Assembly: GCA_963783195.1 (NCBI GenBank)
Contig: CAWAMV010000004.1
Location: 2,418,001 to 2,482,000 of the forward strand
DNA: 64,000 bases
Direction of reading: 5' to 3'
From: Croceibacterium_B sp963783195
GTDB lineage: Bacteria > Pseudomonadota > Alphaproteobacteria > Sphingomonadales > Sphingomonadaceae
Each line of letters starts with the position of its first letter. The stretch's first letter is position 1. The notes under the pieces were generated by a model. The model had not been told where the DNA came from. It saw nothing but the letters and a program-made list of their open reading frames with translations, and did no database searches. The position numbers were made by a program, and so were the translations under genes. Below are positions 1-8,341 of this stretch, one piece after another.

Positions 1-1158
1 ACCGAGGCCGCCCAGCTCGACGGCAATTTCGTCGAACTGGCACAACAGGCGGCGGCTGCGCTGGGCGAGATTCGCCAGCCGCTGATCCGGCTCGGCGTAC
101 GGCTGGAAGCACTGATCCAGGATGCGCCCGACTGGCTCGACGCGCAGGGCCGCGCGCGCATCGAAGGCGCCCGCCACTCGCTCGCCTGGCGGGCCGACAC
201 CCTCGCGGCGTGGGGTGCCCTGCTCGACCGGCTGGGCGGCCCGGCGGATCCCGATTTCGTCGACTGGCTGGCGGTCGACCGGTCCGACGCGCGCGAGTTC
301 GACATTGGCATCCACCGGCGTTTCCTCGACCCGATGAAGCCCTTCGCCCGGGTCGTGCTCGAACCGGCCCACGGTGTGATGTTGACGAGCGCCACCCTCC
401 GCGACGGCGAGGATTGGCTCGGCGCGATCGCGAAGTCCGGCGCTCCCCACCTCGAGGTCCAGCCGCTGCTGACCGCGGCGGACAGCCCGTTCGACTATGC
501 CGCCAATGCCGAGGTGCTGATCGTCACCGATGTGAAGAAGGGCGACCTCGCCGGCCTGGCGGGCGCCTATGCCCGGCTGATCGAAGCCTCGCAGGGCGGC
601 GTGCTGGGGCTGTTCACCGCCATTCGCCGGCTGCGCGCGGTGCACGGCCGCATCGCCGACCGGCTCGCCCGCGAGGGCTTGCCGCTCTATGCCCAGCACG
701 TCGACCCGATCGACACCGGCACCCTGGTCGATATCTTCCGCGACGATCCCCGCGCCAGCCTGCTCGGTACCGACGCGCTGCGCGACGGGGTGGACGTGCC
801 CGGCCATTCGCTGCGCTGCGTGGTGATGGAGCAGGTCCCCTGGCCCAAGCCGAGTATCCTCCATCGGGCCCGCCGCGCGGCGGCCGGTGAACGCGGGGCC
901 GGCGGCAGCGCGCATGACGACGCGATTATCCGCGCCCGGCTGGCGCAGGCCTTCGGCAGGCTGATCCGCAGCAAGGACGACCGCGGGCACTTCGTGGTCC
1001 TGTCGCCGGCCTTCCCCAGCCGGCTGCTCGGCGCCTTCCCGAAGGGGACGCCGGTCGTGCGCTGCACGCTCGACGAGGCTTTACAGCGTGTCGCTGCAGG
1101 TGTTTCAGGGAGCCGGCCGGTATCCGCCGCGCTCGCCGAGGATCGCCCCGCCCCGTGA
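1..1158 (+). CDS. ATP-dependent DNA helicase, DinG/Rad3-like (C-terminal part, 5' truncated)
   Basis: The frame is open from the first base of the window, so only the last 385 residues of a superfamily 2 helicase are visible. The second RecA-like domain carries a TSATL motif (visible residues 129-133), DGVDVPG (about 262-268, motif V) and QAFGRLIRS with following acidic residues (about 316 onward, the arginine-finger motif VI). These are typical of XPD/DinG-type helicases, which unwind DNA 5' to 3'. The iron-sulfur cysteines and Walker motifs would lie outside the window. The stop overlaps the start of the next gene (GTGA), so the two are probably co-transcribed. Confidence 0.88.
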   Translation, partial: TEAAQLDGNFVELAQQAAAALGEIRQPLIRLGVRLEALIQDAPDWLDAQGRARIEGARHSLAWRADTLAAWGALLDRLGGPADPDFVDWLAVDRSDAREFDIGIHRRFLDPMKPFARVVLEPAHGVMLTSATLRDGEDWLGAIAKSGAPHLEVQPLLTAADSPFDYAANAEVLIVTDVKKGDLAGLAGAYARLIEASQGGVLGLFTAIRRLRAVHGRIADRLAREGLPLYAQHVDPIDTGTLVDIFRDDPRASLLGTDALRDGVDVPGHSLRCVVMEQVPWPKPSILHRARRAAAGERGAGGSAHDDAIIRARLAQAFGRLIRSKDDRGHFVVLSPAFPSRLLGAFPKGTPVVRCTLDEALQRVAAGVSGSRPVSAALAEDRPAP

Positions 1159-1688
1159 AGACGCTCACGCTTCTGCGCCATGCAAAGTCCGACTGGGACG
1201 ACATGACGCTGCGCGACTTCGATCGGGCGCTCAACGACCGCGGGCGCCGCGGGGCCGAAGCGATGGGCGCTCACCTGCGCAAGATGGGCTGGCACTGCGA
1301 TGCCGCACTGGCGAGCCCTGCGGCGCGGGTGAAGCGGACGATCGAGGGCACCGCGATCGACGTGCGGCCCAACTACGACGACCGGCTCTACCTGGCCGAC
1401 GCAAGCACGATCATCGGCCTGCTGCACGAGGTCGAGGGCGATCCCGGGAGCGTTCTCGTGGCGGGCCACAATCCCGGCTTGCAGGAACTGATCTTCGACC
1501 TCGTCGGCCCCGGCCGCGAGAACCCCCTCCTGGCCGAAGCGGCCAAGAAGTTTCCCACCGCGACCATCGCCGTGCTCAATCTCGCGATCGATCGCTGGGC
1601 CGACCTCGCGCCCGGGTGCGGCGAGCTGGTCCATTTCGCCCGCCCGCGCGATCTCGATCCGGACCTCGGACCGGAAAGGATCCGCTAG
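1155..1688 (+). CDS. SixA-like histidine phosphatase family protein
   Basis: This 177-residue protein begins with the phosphoglycerate-mutase-like LLRHAKS motif (catalytic His9) and has the second histidine in VAGHNPG (His105). This is the short SixA-type arrangement, in which a phosphohistidine intermediate forms on the first histidine. SixA in E. coli dephosphorylates histidine phosphotransfer proteins; the substrate here is unknown. The GTG start lies inside the stop of the upstream helicase, giving a 4-base GTGA overlap and suggesting translational coupling. The family assignment is strong; a signalling role is inferred. Confidence 0.85.
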   Translation: MKTLTLLRHAKSDWDDMTLRDFDRALNDRGRRGAEAMGAHLRKMGWHCDAALASPAARVKRTIEGTAIDVRPNYDDRLYLADASTIIGLLHEVEGDPGSVLVAGHNPGLQELIFDLVGPGRENPLLAEAAKKFPTATIAVLNLAIDRWADLAPGCGELVHFARPRDLDPDLGPERIR

Positions 1689-1781
1689 GACTTGCCCGAG
1701 CGCGACGTTTGCAATTCCGCAAGCATTCTCGGTTAAGGCGGAGTTTCGCAAGCTTGTACAAGACTTTGGGCGGGACGGCCG

Positions 1782-2048
1782 TTGATCGAGATCGAAGTCC
1801 AGAACGAAACTCACCAGACCCAGGACAAGCTCAAGTTCCTGGTGGTGCCGCGCATCGGCGAAGGCTTGCGCCTGCAGGGTCCGGACGGCTCATGGGGTTC
1901 GTTCGACGTGCTCGACGTGTGGTACGAGAAGGCCGCCTTCGGCGACCTGTGGGTGCCCTTCATCCACGTCCGCGCGACTCCGCCCGAAGCCGACTATGGC
2001 GCGGTCCAGCGCCCCACGTTCGAGCCTTACGTCGCCAAGGTGGGCTGA
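1782..2048 (+). CDS. Small conserved-looking protein of unknown function (88 aa)
   Basis: I do not recognise a family. The frame starts with TTG and encodes 88 residues without signal peptide or membrane segment. It is rich in beta-type residues and aromatics (GSWGSFDVLDVWYEK), suggesting a small all-beta cytoplasmic protein. It sits 93 bases after the phosphatase gene and converges on the merR gene. Codon use resembles the neighbours, with G or C at most third positions, which supports coding. The true start could be slightly downstream, but no internal ATG is available near the N-terminus. Confidence 0.55.
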   Translation: MIEIEVQNETHQTQDKLKFLVVPRIGEGLRLQGPDGSWGSFDVLDVWYEKAAFGDLWVPFIHVRATPPEADYGAVQRPTFEPYVAKVG

Positions 2049-2072
2049 CGCCTTTCTACCGGGCTTGAAGGA

Positions 2073-2468
2073 TCAGGCCGCGTCGAGCGCGCGGGCCAGC
2101 CGGCCACGGATGGCGCGCAGGTGCGGCAGGAGATCGTGCACAAGACCCGTCTCGGGTGATTGAACTGGTCGCGCGGCTTCACCGCCGGCGCCGCTGCCTG
2201 CTTCGAGAGCCTGCCGGGCGCCTTTGAGAGTATAGCCCTCATCGTTCACCAGCCGGCCGATCTCGCGTACCAGCGCCACGTCTTCCGGGCGGTAGAGCCG
2301 CCGTCCGCCGCTCCGCTTGAGTGGGCGGAGCATGGGAAACTGCTGTTCCCAGTAGCGCAGGACATGCTGCTTGATGCCGAGCGCCGCGGCGACTTCGCCG
2401 ATCGTGCGCATGGCCTGGGTGTCCTTGCCGTCGTCGAACAGCGAAGAGGACGACCCGGTGTCCGCCAT
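2073..2468 (-). CDS. MerR family transcriptional regulator
   Basis: The 131-residue protein has a winged helix-turn-helix at about residues 21-90. It shows the MerR signatures TIGEVAAALGI, HVLRYWEQQF and RRLYRPEDV, followed by a short tail without metal-binding cysteines. The ATG overlaps the ihfA stop (TAATG), so translation is coupled to ihfA. The order plsX-fabH-ihfA-merR is a known alphaproteobacterial arrangement. Ligand and targets cannot be read from the sequence. The C-terminal region is too short for a large effector domain, so it may act as a simple DNA-binding partner. Confidence 0.88.
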   Translation of the reverse strand: MADTGSSSSLFDDGKDTQAMRTIGEVAAALGIKQHVLRYWEQQFPMLRPLKRSGGRRLYRPEDVALVREIGRLVNDEGYTLKGARQALEAGSGAGGEAARPVQSPETGLVHDLLPHLRAIRGRLARALDAA

Positions 2469-2764
2469 TATCCGGCGATCCGGCTCTTCAGCTTCTGGCT
2501 GGCGCGGAAAGTCAGCACCCGGCGCGGCGTGATCGGCACTTCGACCCCGGTCTTGGGATTGCGTCCGACCCGTTCGTTCTTGTCGCGAAGGATGAAACTG
2601 CCGAAACCGGAAATCTTGACGTTCTCGCCTTCGGCCAGCGCTTCGCACATCTGCGCGAGGATCTGTTCTACGAGCTCAAGGCTTTCGGCGCGCGAAAAAC
2701 CCATCTTTCGATTGATCGTTTCGGCCAGGTCGGCGCGAGTAAGGGTACCCACCGATCGCATCAT
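2468..2764 (-). CDS. ihfA: Integration host factor subunit alpha
   Basis: IHF-alpha pairs with IHF-beta and bends DNA sharply at specific sites. This protein of about 98 residues carries the HU/IHF fold: the N-terminal TLTRADLAE helix, the GFGSF turn (where HU has GFG) and the arm motif RNPKTG followed by ITPRRV, which inserts its proline into the minor groove. Two adjacent ATGs (2764 and 2761) are possible starts; a GGAG lies 11 bases before the first. The frame is open further upstream, but those residues are not family-like. It probably forms an operon with merR, and has its own promoter-like sequence upstream. Confidence 0.93.
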   Translation of the reverse strand: MMRSVGTLTRADLAETINRKMGFSRAESLELVEQILAQMCEALAEGENVKISGFGSFILRDKNERVGRNPKTGVEVPITPRRVLTFRASQKLKSRIAG

Positions 2765-2798
2765 GCGGTTTTCCACTCCCGGTATCTGACCCTGATAC

Positions 2799-2826
2799 AC
2801 TGTAACAAATTTACGGAGCTAGGCAA
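2799..2826 (-). promoter_or_regulatory. Putative sigma-70 promoter for ihfA-merR
   Basis: Reading toward ihfA, a TTGCCT (-35-like, 2821-2826) and TACAGT (-10-like, 2799-2804) are separated by 16 bases. Each matches the consensus at four of six positions. They lie in an AT-richer patch of the 105-base gap between fabH and ihfA. Confidence 0.4.
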
Positions 2827-2831
2827 GGTTT

Positions 2832-2847
2832 TCACCTGATTTGGTGA
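2832..2847. repeat. Short inverted repeat upstream of ihfA
   Basis: TCACC and GGTGA form perfect 5-base arms around TGATTT, just upstream of the proposed -35 element of ihfA. This could be a regulator site or a weak hairpin after fabH. There is no T-run, so it is not a standard terminator. Confidence 0.35.
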
Positions 2848-2869
2848 CAGTAATTCACACCGGCAGAAA

Positions 2870-3847
2870 TCAGAGCCTGAGAACGCTGGCTCCCCAGGTG
2901 AACCCCCCGCCCATCGCCTCGAGCACGACAAGGTCGCCGCGCTTCATCCGCCCCTCGCGCCAGGCCTCGTCGAAGGCGAGCGGCACCGAGGCGGCCGAGG
3001 TATTGGCGTGGCGATCCACCGTCACGACGATCTTGTCCGCCGGAAGCCCGAGCTTCCTGGCGGTCGCGTCGAGAATCCGGCGATTGGCCTGGTGGGGCAC
3101 GACCCAGTCGACCTCCGCCGGCTCCTTGCCCGCAGCCGCCAGCACCTCGCCAAGCACCTCCGCAAGGTTGTTGACGGCGTGACGAAACACCTCGCGGCCC
3201 TGCATCCGCAGCTTGCCGACCGTTCCGGTGGTCGAAGGACCGCCATCGACGAACAGGAGCTGGTTGTGCGCCCCGTCGGCATGGAGCCTGGTGGCAAGCA
3301 CGCCGGGCCCCTCGCCTACGGCGTCTTCGGCCACCTCCTCGCCCTTCAGGACGAACGCCCCCGCGCCGTCGCCAAACAGCACGCAGGTTGCGCGGTCCTC
3401 CCAGTCGAGGATGCGGCTGAAGGTCTCCGCGCCGATCACGATCGCGCACTTCGCCATGCCGGTGCGGATCATCGAATTGGCCGTGCCGAGTGCGTAGAGG
3501 AAGCCCGAGCAGACCGCCGCGACGTCGAACGCCGCGCCCCCGTTGCAGCCCAGCGCCTGCTGCACCAGCGTGGCGGTGGCGGGGAAGGTCTGGTCCGGGG
3601 TAGCGGTGGCGAGCACGATCAGGTCGACCTCGCCGGCCGCTATGCCGGCATTCTCGAGCGCTGCGCGCGCGGCTTCGGTGGCAAGGCTGGCGGTCGTCTC
3701 TCCCTCGCCCGCCAGATAGCGCTGCGCGATGCCGGTGCGCTCGCGAATCCATTCGTCGCTGGTGTCGACCTGGGCGGCAAGTTCTGCGTTGGTCACGACC
3801 CGTCGCGGCAGGGCCGATCCGGAACCCTTGAAAATCGAGCGAATCAC
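2870..3847 (-). CDS. fabH: Beta-ketoacyl-ACP synthase III (FabH)
   Basis: FabH condenses acetyl-CoA with malonyl-ACP to start fatty-acid synthesis. The 325-residue length is standard. The catalytic triad is visible: Cys113 in AAVCSGF, His252 in VPHQANRR and Asn282 in HANTSAAS. The N-terminus has the usual DTSDEWIRERTGI stretch. The ATG overlaps the plsX stop by 4 bases, so it is translated from the rpmF-plsX-fabH transcript. It is the cytoplasmic gatekeeper linking acyl-phosphate (PlsX) and lipid synthesis. Assignment is secure. Confidence 0.97.
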   Translation of the reverse strand: MIRSIFKGSGSALPRRVVTNAELAAQVDTSDEWIRERTGIAQRYLAGEGETTASLATEAARAALENAGIAAGEVDLIVLATATPDQTFPATATLVQQALGCNGGAAFDVAAVCSGFLYALGTANSMIRTGMAKCAIVIGAETFSRILDWEDRATCVLFGDGAGAFVLKGEEVAEDAVGEGPGVLATRLHADGAHNQLLFVDGGPSTTGTVGKLRMQGREVFRHAVNNLAEVLGEVLAAAGKEPAEVDWVVPHQANRRILDATARKLGLPADKIVVTVDRHANTSAASVPLAFDEAWREGRMKRGDLVVLEAMGGGFTWGASVLRL

Positions 3848-4899
3848 TTTGCCGAACCGCCCCTCGCCCCGCGCATGCTGTCCGCGCCGAGTTCGGCGAG
3901 GTCGGCGGCAATCCGTTCGGTCAGGCTTTCCTCGAGCAGGCGCGCGGCGACGTCGACTGCGTTGGCGACGCCCTTGGGCGTAGCGCTGCCGTGCGATTTC
4001 ACGATCACGCCGTTGAGACCCAGGAAAACCGCGCCGTTATGATTGTTCGGATCGAGGTGATGGCGCAGCAGCTCGGTCGCCGGACGGCTGACGAGGAAGC
4101 CGATCTTCGAGCGCAGCGAACTGGTGAAGGCGTTGCGCAGCAGATCGGTCACGAAGCGCGCCGCGCCCTCGATCGCCTTGAGCGCGATGTTGCCGGAAAA
4201 CCCGTCGCACACGACGACGTCGGTCTCGCCGCGGTTGATCTTGTCCGCTTCCACGAAGCCTTCGAAGCTCATCGCGAGATTGGTGGCGGCACGCAGGACC
4301 TGGGCGGCTTCCTGCACTTCGCCGGTGCCCTTGATCTCCTCGGTGCCGATGTTGAGCAGGCGAACCCGCGGGCTTTCCTGCCCATTCACGATCCGCGCGT
4401 AGGCCGCGCCCATGATGGCGAACTGCACCAGGTTGCGCGCGTCGCACTCGGTGTTGGCGCCGAGATCGAGCATGACCACGTCGGTATCGCCGAGCGAGGG
4501 CATGAGCGCGGCGAGCGCCGGGCGGTCGATCCCCGGCATTGTCCGCAGCGCGAGCTTGCTCATCGCCATCAGCGCGCCCGTGTTGCCCGCGCTGACCGCG
4601 GCCCCGGCATCGCCGTTCTTCACCGCCTGGATCGCGAGACCCATGCTGGTGGTCTTGGCGCGGCGCAGGGCCTGGGTCGGCTTCTCGTCGCCGCCGACCA
4701 CGTCCTCGCAATGGAGGATCTCGCTCGCCTCGCGCATGTTCGGATGCGCTTCGAGCGCGCGTTCGATGCGCGCCCGGTCACCGACCAGGAGGAACTTGAA
4801 CTTGTCGTGCCGACGGCGGGCCAGCGCCGCGCCCGAGATCATGGTGCGCACGCCTTCGTCGCCGCCCATCGCATCAACGGCGATACGCGGCAGGCTCAT
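3844..4899 (-). CDS. plsX: Phosphate acyltransferase PlsX
   Basis: PlsX converts acyl-ACP to acyl-phosphate, the donor for glycerol-3-phosphate acylation. The 351-residue protein starts with IAVDAMGGDEG, the family's N-terminal phosphate-binding signature, and contains SAGNTGALMA and the GFSGN loop expected of the fold. It lies 26 bases after rpmF and overlaps fabH by 4 bases. The rpmF-plsX-fabH order is conserved widely in bacteria, which supports co-regulation of ribosome and membrane production. Confidence 0.96.
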   Translation of the reverse strand: MSLPRIAVDAMGGDEGVRTMISGAALARRRHDKFKFLLVGDRARIERALEAHPNMREASEILHCEDVVGGDEKPTQALRRAKTTSMGLAIQAVKNGDAGAAVSAGNTGALMAMSKLALRTMPGIDRPALAALMPSLGDTDVVMLDLGANTECDARNLVQFAIMGAAYARIVNGQESPRVRLLNIGTEEIKGTGEVQEAAQVLRAATNLAMSFEGFVEADKINRGETDVVVCDGFSGNIALKAIEGAARFVTDLLRNAFTSSLRSKIGFLVSRPATELLRHHLDPNNHNGAVFLGLNGVIVKSHGSATPKGVANAVDVAARLLEESLTERIAADLAELGADSMRGARGGSAK

Positions 4900-4925
4900 G
4901 CGAGTTTCCTCTCTCGTGAACGGGC

Positions 4926-5108
4926 TCAGAGCCCCTTCGGCTCCATGATCAGGCGGCCGTTATAGTGGCCGCATGCCGGGCACATGTTGTGCGGACGCTT
5001 GAGTTCGCCGCAGTTGCCACATTCATGAAAGGCTTCCACGCGCAGCGAATCGTGCGAGCGGCGGTTGCCCCGGCGGTGCGGCGATACTTTTCTTTTGGGG
5101 ACAGCCAT
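4926..5108 (-). CDS. rpmF: 50S ribosomal protein L32
   Basis: This 60-residue basic protein has the L32 N-terminus MAVPKRKVSPHRRGNRRSHD. It keeps a zinc-ribbon with four cysteines (CGNCG and CPACG), so it is a C+ form that does not need a zinc-independent paralogue. It is the first gene of the rpmF-plsX-fabH group and diverges from the MAPEG gene. Its start is fixed by the conserved N-terminus. Confidence 0.97.
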   Translation of the reverse strand: MAVPKRKVSPHRRGNRRSHDSLRVEAFHECGNCGELKRPHNMCPACGHYNGRLIMEPKGL

Positions 5109-5132
5109 GGTGTCACCTGTTCCTTAAACCGA

Positions 5133-5144
5133 AAATTGCAATTT
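5133..5144. repeat. 12-bp perfect palindrome upstream of rpmF
   Basis: AAATTGCAATTT lies 25-36 bases upstream of the rpmF ATG, in the 208-base gap between rpmF and the divergent MAPEG gene. It may be part of the rpmF promoter or a regulator site. The rest of this gap shows no tRNA or terminator. Confidence 0.3.
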
Positions 5145-5316
5145 CGTGGTCCGCCCTAGGGCAAGCCCCCCACCCACGCAAGCGCGCGGGAAGCGGCCGG
5201 CCGATGCGGTGAAGGCGCGCCCTATAGCGATTTTTCGAAAGGGTGCAAGCGGCGCGGATTGCCGGGGGGCGGCAGTTCGCCTAGCCACCGGGCGCTCGCA
5301 AGGAAAGCCCAGCCCC

Positions 5317-5712
5317 ATGATCGTATTGCCGACCACCCTGAGTGCAGCTGCCGCAGCCGCGCTGCTCAACTTCTGGCTATCGACCCGCGTTGCGCAAGTC
5401 CGCCGCGCCAACCAGGTTCCGCACGGTGACGGCGGGGTGGAAGCGCTCGGCCGGCGGATGCGGGCGCAGATGAACTTCGTCGAATACACGCCTTTCGTCC
5501 TCATCCTGTGCGCCCTGATCGAGCTGGCCGAACGCGGCGGTCTGGCGCTCACGATCGTAATGGCCGGCTACATGCTCGCACGCGTGGCCCACGCTTTCGG
5601 CATGGATGGCGACGGGGTGCCGCGCGCCCGCATGATCGGCATCGGCGTGACCTTCCTGGTACTGCTCGGCCTGGCGGTCTGGGCCGCACTCATCTCGGCA
5701 GGGGTGGCCTGA
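5317..5712 (+). CDS. MAPEG family membrane protein
   Basis: This 131-residue integral membrane protein has about four hydrophobic helices: an N-terminal one, two around residues 55-95 and one near the C-terminus. The family's loop features are present (N-F-x-E-Y-x-P in MNFVEYTPF, and R-x-x-H-x-x-G-M in RVAHAFGMDG). MAPEG proteins are glutathione-dependent or eicosanoid enzymes in eukaryotes; bacterial roles are mostly unassigned. I chose the ATG at 5317 because an AAGGAAA lies about 10 bases upstream and the longer frame has no family-like sequence. The next gene begins 9 bases downstream. Confidence 0.85.
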   Translation: MIVLPTTLSAAAAAALLNFWLSTRVAQVRRANQVPHGDGGVEALGRRMRAQMNFVEYTPFVLILCALIELAERGGLALTIVMAGYMLARVAHAFGMDGDGVPRARMIGIGVTFLVLLGLAVWAALISAGVA

Positions 5713-5721
5713 GGCGGGCCG

Positions 5722-6660
5722 GTGTTCGCCGATTTCGCCAACGTCTGGACCATCATCGGCGCAGCGGATGAGTTGCGCAGCGAGGCCCTTCTCGCCCGCA
5801 CGATCGGCGGCGAGCGGGTGGTCCTGTTCCGCGACGCCGGGGGAAAGCCTTGCGCCCTGATCGACCGCTGTCCGCATCGCGGCGTGCAGCTTTCGCTCGG
5901 CAGGCTGCGCGAAGGCGTCGTCGAATGCCCGTTCCACGGCTGGCGGTTCGATGGCGCGGGGCGCAATTGCGGCGTGCCCTGGAACCCCGATGCCAGGCGC
6001 GAGCAGCTCGGCGCCGTGGCTCTCCCCGTTCGCGAACTGCACGGGCTGCTGTGGCTCCACACAGGGCCGAATGCCGCCGACGAGCCCGATCCCACCCCGA
6101 CGCTGGCCTTACCGGGCATCCATTCGGTCGTGCAGCACGTGACCTGGCGCACGCACTGGACGCGGGCGATGGAGAACATGCTCGACATGCCGCACCTCCC
6201 CTTCGTCCACGCCGCCACGATCGGACGCGCGGTGAAGGAGGATTCGGCGCAGCGCATGGAACTGCGCTGGACGCCGACCGAGCGCGGCGCGCGAATCGAG
6301 AACACGAGCCCGGGGCGCACCTCTACCGGGCGGCTCGACTATCTGTATCCCAACACGATGGAGCTCACCATCGATCCACCAGGCAAGACCCTGCGAATCC
6401 TCTCGGTCTGCCTGCCCGAGGATGCGGGCACCACGCGGATGATTTTCGTTTCGCTGCGCAGCTTCGCCCGAACCCGCCTGCTCGACCCGTTCTTCCGCCA
6501 CAGCAACCGACGGATCGCGCGCGAGGACCAGGCGATTCTCGAAAGCTCCGATCCGGTCGAAGTGCCGCCTGCCGGGCAGGAACGCTCGGTGCGGACCGAC
6601 GGCCCGACGCTGGCGTTCCGCAAGATCTGGTTCGAGCGACTGAAGGGAAGCGAGGCCTAG
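5722..6660 (+). CDS. Rieske (2Fe-2S) non-haem iron oxygenase, VanA/PAO-like alpha subunit
   Basis: The 312-residue protein has an N-terminal Rieske domain with CPHRG (Cys50, His52) and CPFHGW (Cys69, His72). A C-terminal catalytic domain holds the mononuclear iron site in LDMPHLPFVH (Asp156 bridging, His159, His164). This is the plan of vanillate O-demethylase and chlorophyllide/pheophorbide oxygenases. The substrate cannot be read. No reductase or ferredoxin gene is adjacent, so electrons must come from elsewhere. The GTG start is 9 bases after the MAPEG stop. Confidence 0.88.
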   Translation: MFADFANVWTIIGAADELRSEALLARTIGGERVVLFRDAGGKPCALIDRCPHRGVQLSLGRLREGVVECPFHGWRFDGAGRNCGVPWNPDARREQLGAVALPVRELHGLLWLHTGPNAADEPDPTPTLALPGIHSVVQHVTWRTHWTRAMENMLDMPHLPFVHAATIGRAVKEDSAQRMELRWTPTERGARIENTSPGRTSTGRLDYLYPNTMELTIDPPGKTLRILSVCLPEDAGTTRMIFVSLRSFARTRLLDPFFRHSNRRIAREDQAILESSDPVEVPPAGQERSVRTDGPTLAFRKIWFERLKGSEA

Positions 6661-6672
6661 CGCCCTATCCCG

Positions 6673-7350
6673 TCAGTTCGCGGCCATCGCCGCGTCGCTG
6701 ACGAAGGGATTGCTCTGCCGTTCGCGGCCGAAGGTGCTGGGATTGCCGTGGCCGGGCACGAAGGTGACTTCGTTCCCCAGCGGCCACAGCTTCTGCGTGA
6801 TCGAATCGAGCAGGTCCTGGTGATTGCCCATCGGGAAGTCGGTCCGCCCGATCGAGCCTTCGAACAGGACGTCGCCGACGAAGGCGAAATGCGTCGGGCG
6901 GTGAAAGAACACGACGTGGCCCGGCGTGTGGCCGGGGCAATGGATCACCTCCAGCTCGATCTCGCCAAACGACACGGTGTCGGCGTCCTCCAGCCAGCGG
7001 GTCGGTTCGAATACGGCTGTCTCGATGCCGAAGCGCGGGCCGTCCTCATCGAGCCGGCTGATCCAGAAGCGGTCGGCCTCGTGCGGTCCTTCGATCGGCA
7101 GGCCCAGCTCGGCAGCGAGCATCCCGGCCTGCCCGCAATGGTCGGCATGGCCGTGAGTCAGCAGGATCTTCTCCAGCGTCACGCCGGCGCGCGCCACTCC
7201 GTCCTTGAGCTTGGCCAGGTCGCCGCCCGGATCGACCAGCGCGCCCTTCATCGTCTTCGCACACCAGACGAGCGAGCAGTTCTGCACGAACGGCGTCACC
7301 GGGATGATGGCGGCGCGAAGGGGGGATTGCTGCGGGGAATCGGCGGTCAT
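6673..7350 (-). CDS. MBL-fold metallo-hydrolase, glyoxalase II-like
   Basis: A 225-residue metallo-beta-lactamase-fold protein with the metal motif THGHADHCG (His66, His68, Asp70, His71) and HCPGHTPGH further on. The pattern matches YcbL-type small glyoxalase II proteins that hydrolyse thioesters. It lies 38 bases downstream of the S24 regulator gene on the same strand. It converges on the Rieske gene with only 12 bases between the stops. Biochemical substrate is unproven. Confidence 0.88.
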   Translation of the reverse strand: MTADSPQQSPLRAAIIPVTPFVQNCSLVWCAKTMKGALVDPGGDLAKLKDGVARAGVTLEKILLTHGHADHCGQAGMLAAELGLPIEGPHEADRFWISRLDEDGPRFGIETAVFEPTRWLEDADTVSFGEIELEVIHCPGHTPGHVVFFHRPTHFAFVGDVLFEGSIGRTDFPMGNHQDLLDSITQKLWPLGNEVTFVPGHGNPSTFGRERQSNPFVSDAAMAAN

Positions 7351-7388
7351 GCAGTGCTAGTGCCCAGCCCGGCCGGGATTGGCAACGG

Positions 7389-8024
7389 CTAGAGCCGGCC
7401 GCCCTTCCATACCACCCGGCCGACGATCTGCAGGTCCGCGGCGGCCACCGCGACCGGCGGATAGGCAAGATTCTGGCTGAGCAGCGAGAAACGGCCCCCG
7501 CCCTGCGAGGCGACCCGCTTGACCAGCAGCGTATCGTCGAGCCGCACGACATGGATGCCGTCGCGGAAGGGCTGATCGCGCGTGTCGACGAGGATCTCGT
7601 CGCCGTCGTGCAGCACCGGCTCCATCGAATCGCCCATGACGCGAATGGCCGAGAGCTTGCCCGGCTCCAGTCCCTGCTCGCGCAGCCAGCGGCGGCTGAA
7701 GCGGAACGCATCAAAGGAAATTTCCTGCGCCGCCGCGCCGCCCCCGATTGCACCGGGCCCGGCCGAGGCTTCGAGCGGGAGGCGCGGGATCTCCACGTAG
7801 TCGCCGCGCGGCTCGCCATGATCGTCCGGCGCGCCGAGCTCCGATTCGCCGACGCCGAAGAAGTCGGCCAGCTTGCGCCGGTCCTCCTCTTCCAGCTTGC
7901 GCGGACTCCCCTTGGTGACGAACTGTTGCAAGTAGCTGGAATTGCGCCCGATCATGCGGCTCAGCGCAGCGAGACTCGCGCCCCGTTCGGTGGACAATTC
8001 GGACAGGCGGTCGCGCGGATTCAT
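7389..8024 (-). CDS. S24 family (LexA/CI-like) helix-turn-helix repressor
   Basis: The 211-residue protein joins an N-terminal helix-turn-helix (residues about 5-60) to a C-terminal S24 peptidase domain. The catalytic serine is Ser133 in VMGDSMEP and the lysine is Lys169 in LLVKRV. A glycine/alanine-rich linker at about residues 88-99 contains possible Ala-Gly self-cleavage sites. This is the plan of phage CI and LexA repressors, which cut themselves when RecA is active. A palindrome lies 50 bases upstream and two small genes diverge from it. It is not LexA itself, whose N-terminus differs. Phage origin or a stand-alone stress switch are both possible. Confidence 0.88.
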   Translation of the reverse strand: MNPRDRLSELSTERGASLAALSRMIGRNSSYLQQFVTKGSPRKLEEEDRRKLADFFGVGESELGAPDDHGEPRGDYVEIPRLPLEASAGPGAIGGGAAAQEISFDAFRFSRRWLREQGLEPGKLSAIRVMGDSMEPVLHDGDEILVDTRDQPFRDGIHVVRLDDTLLVKRVASQGGGRFSLLSQNLAYPPVAVAAADLQIVGRVVWKGGRL

Positions 8025-8073
8025 GGTGAAATTCCCGGCATGGCTAAGGAAACCTTCCTACGTGAAAGATTTT

Positions 8074-8089
8074 TCCTAGACAAGTAGGA
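8074..8089. promoter_or_regulatory. Putative operator (TCCTA-N6-TAGGA) between S24 repressor and divergent small genes
   Basis: Perfect 5-base arms separated by GACAAG, with another TTCCTA copy at 8055-8060. The site is 50 bases upstream of the S24 repressor start and 61 bases upstream of the divergent 63-residue gene. That is a suitable position for autoregulation of both promoters. Confidence 0.45.
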
Positions 8090-8149
8090 TTTCGGCGGCG
8101 AGGAATCGGCCGTGTCGAGTCGCACGACATCAGGGAAGAAGGAGTCGCC

Positions 8150-8341
8150 ATGTTGATCCGCAAGATCGAAGTCTTTCTGCGCCGCACCAGGATGCCGGCC
8201 ACCAACTTCGGCCGCATGGCCGTGGGTGATCCGCGCTTCGTGCTCGATCTGCGCAACGGGCGCACGCCGCGCGCGCGAACGGAAGAACGGGTGGAACATT
8301 TCATGAACACTTATGCCGGGGGCCAGCATGCATTTCAATAA
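8150..8341 (+). CDS. Small basic protein of unknown function (63 aa)
   Basis: I do not recognise a named family. The protein is short and arginine-rich with no signal peptide or membrane helix, so it could bind nucleic acid or a partner protein. Coding is supported by a strong ribosome site (AAGGAG six bases before the ATG) and neighbour-like codon use. It also overlaps the next gene, whose start lies 14 bases inside this frame. It diverges from the S24 repressor across a palindrome, suggesting it belongs to that regulator's regulon. Confidence 0.6.
   Translation: MLIRKIEVFLRRTRMPATNFGRMAVGDPRFVLDLRNGRTPRARTEERVEHFMNTYAGGQHAFQ

Noticed and set aside
2073..2648. A longer N-terminus for the merR gene reaching into ihfA
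   Set aside because: The added 60 residues are the out-of-frame reading of ihfA. The internal ATG in TAATG fits the MerR family start.
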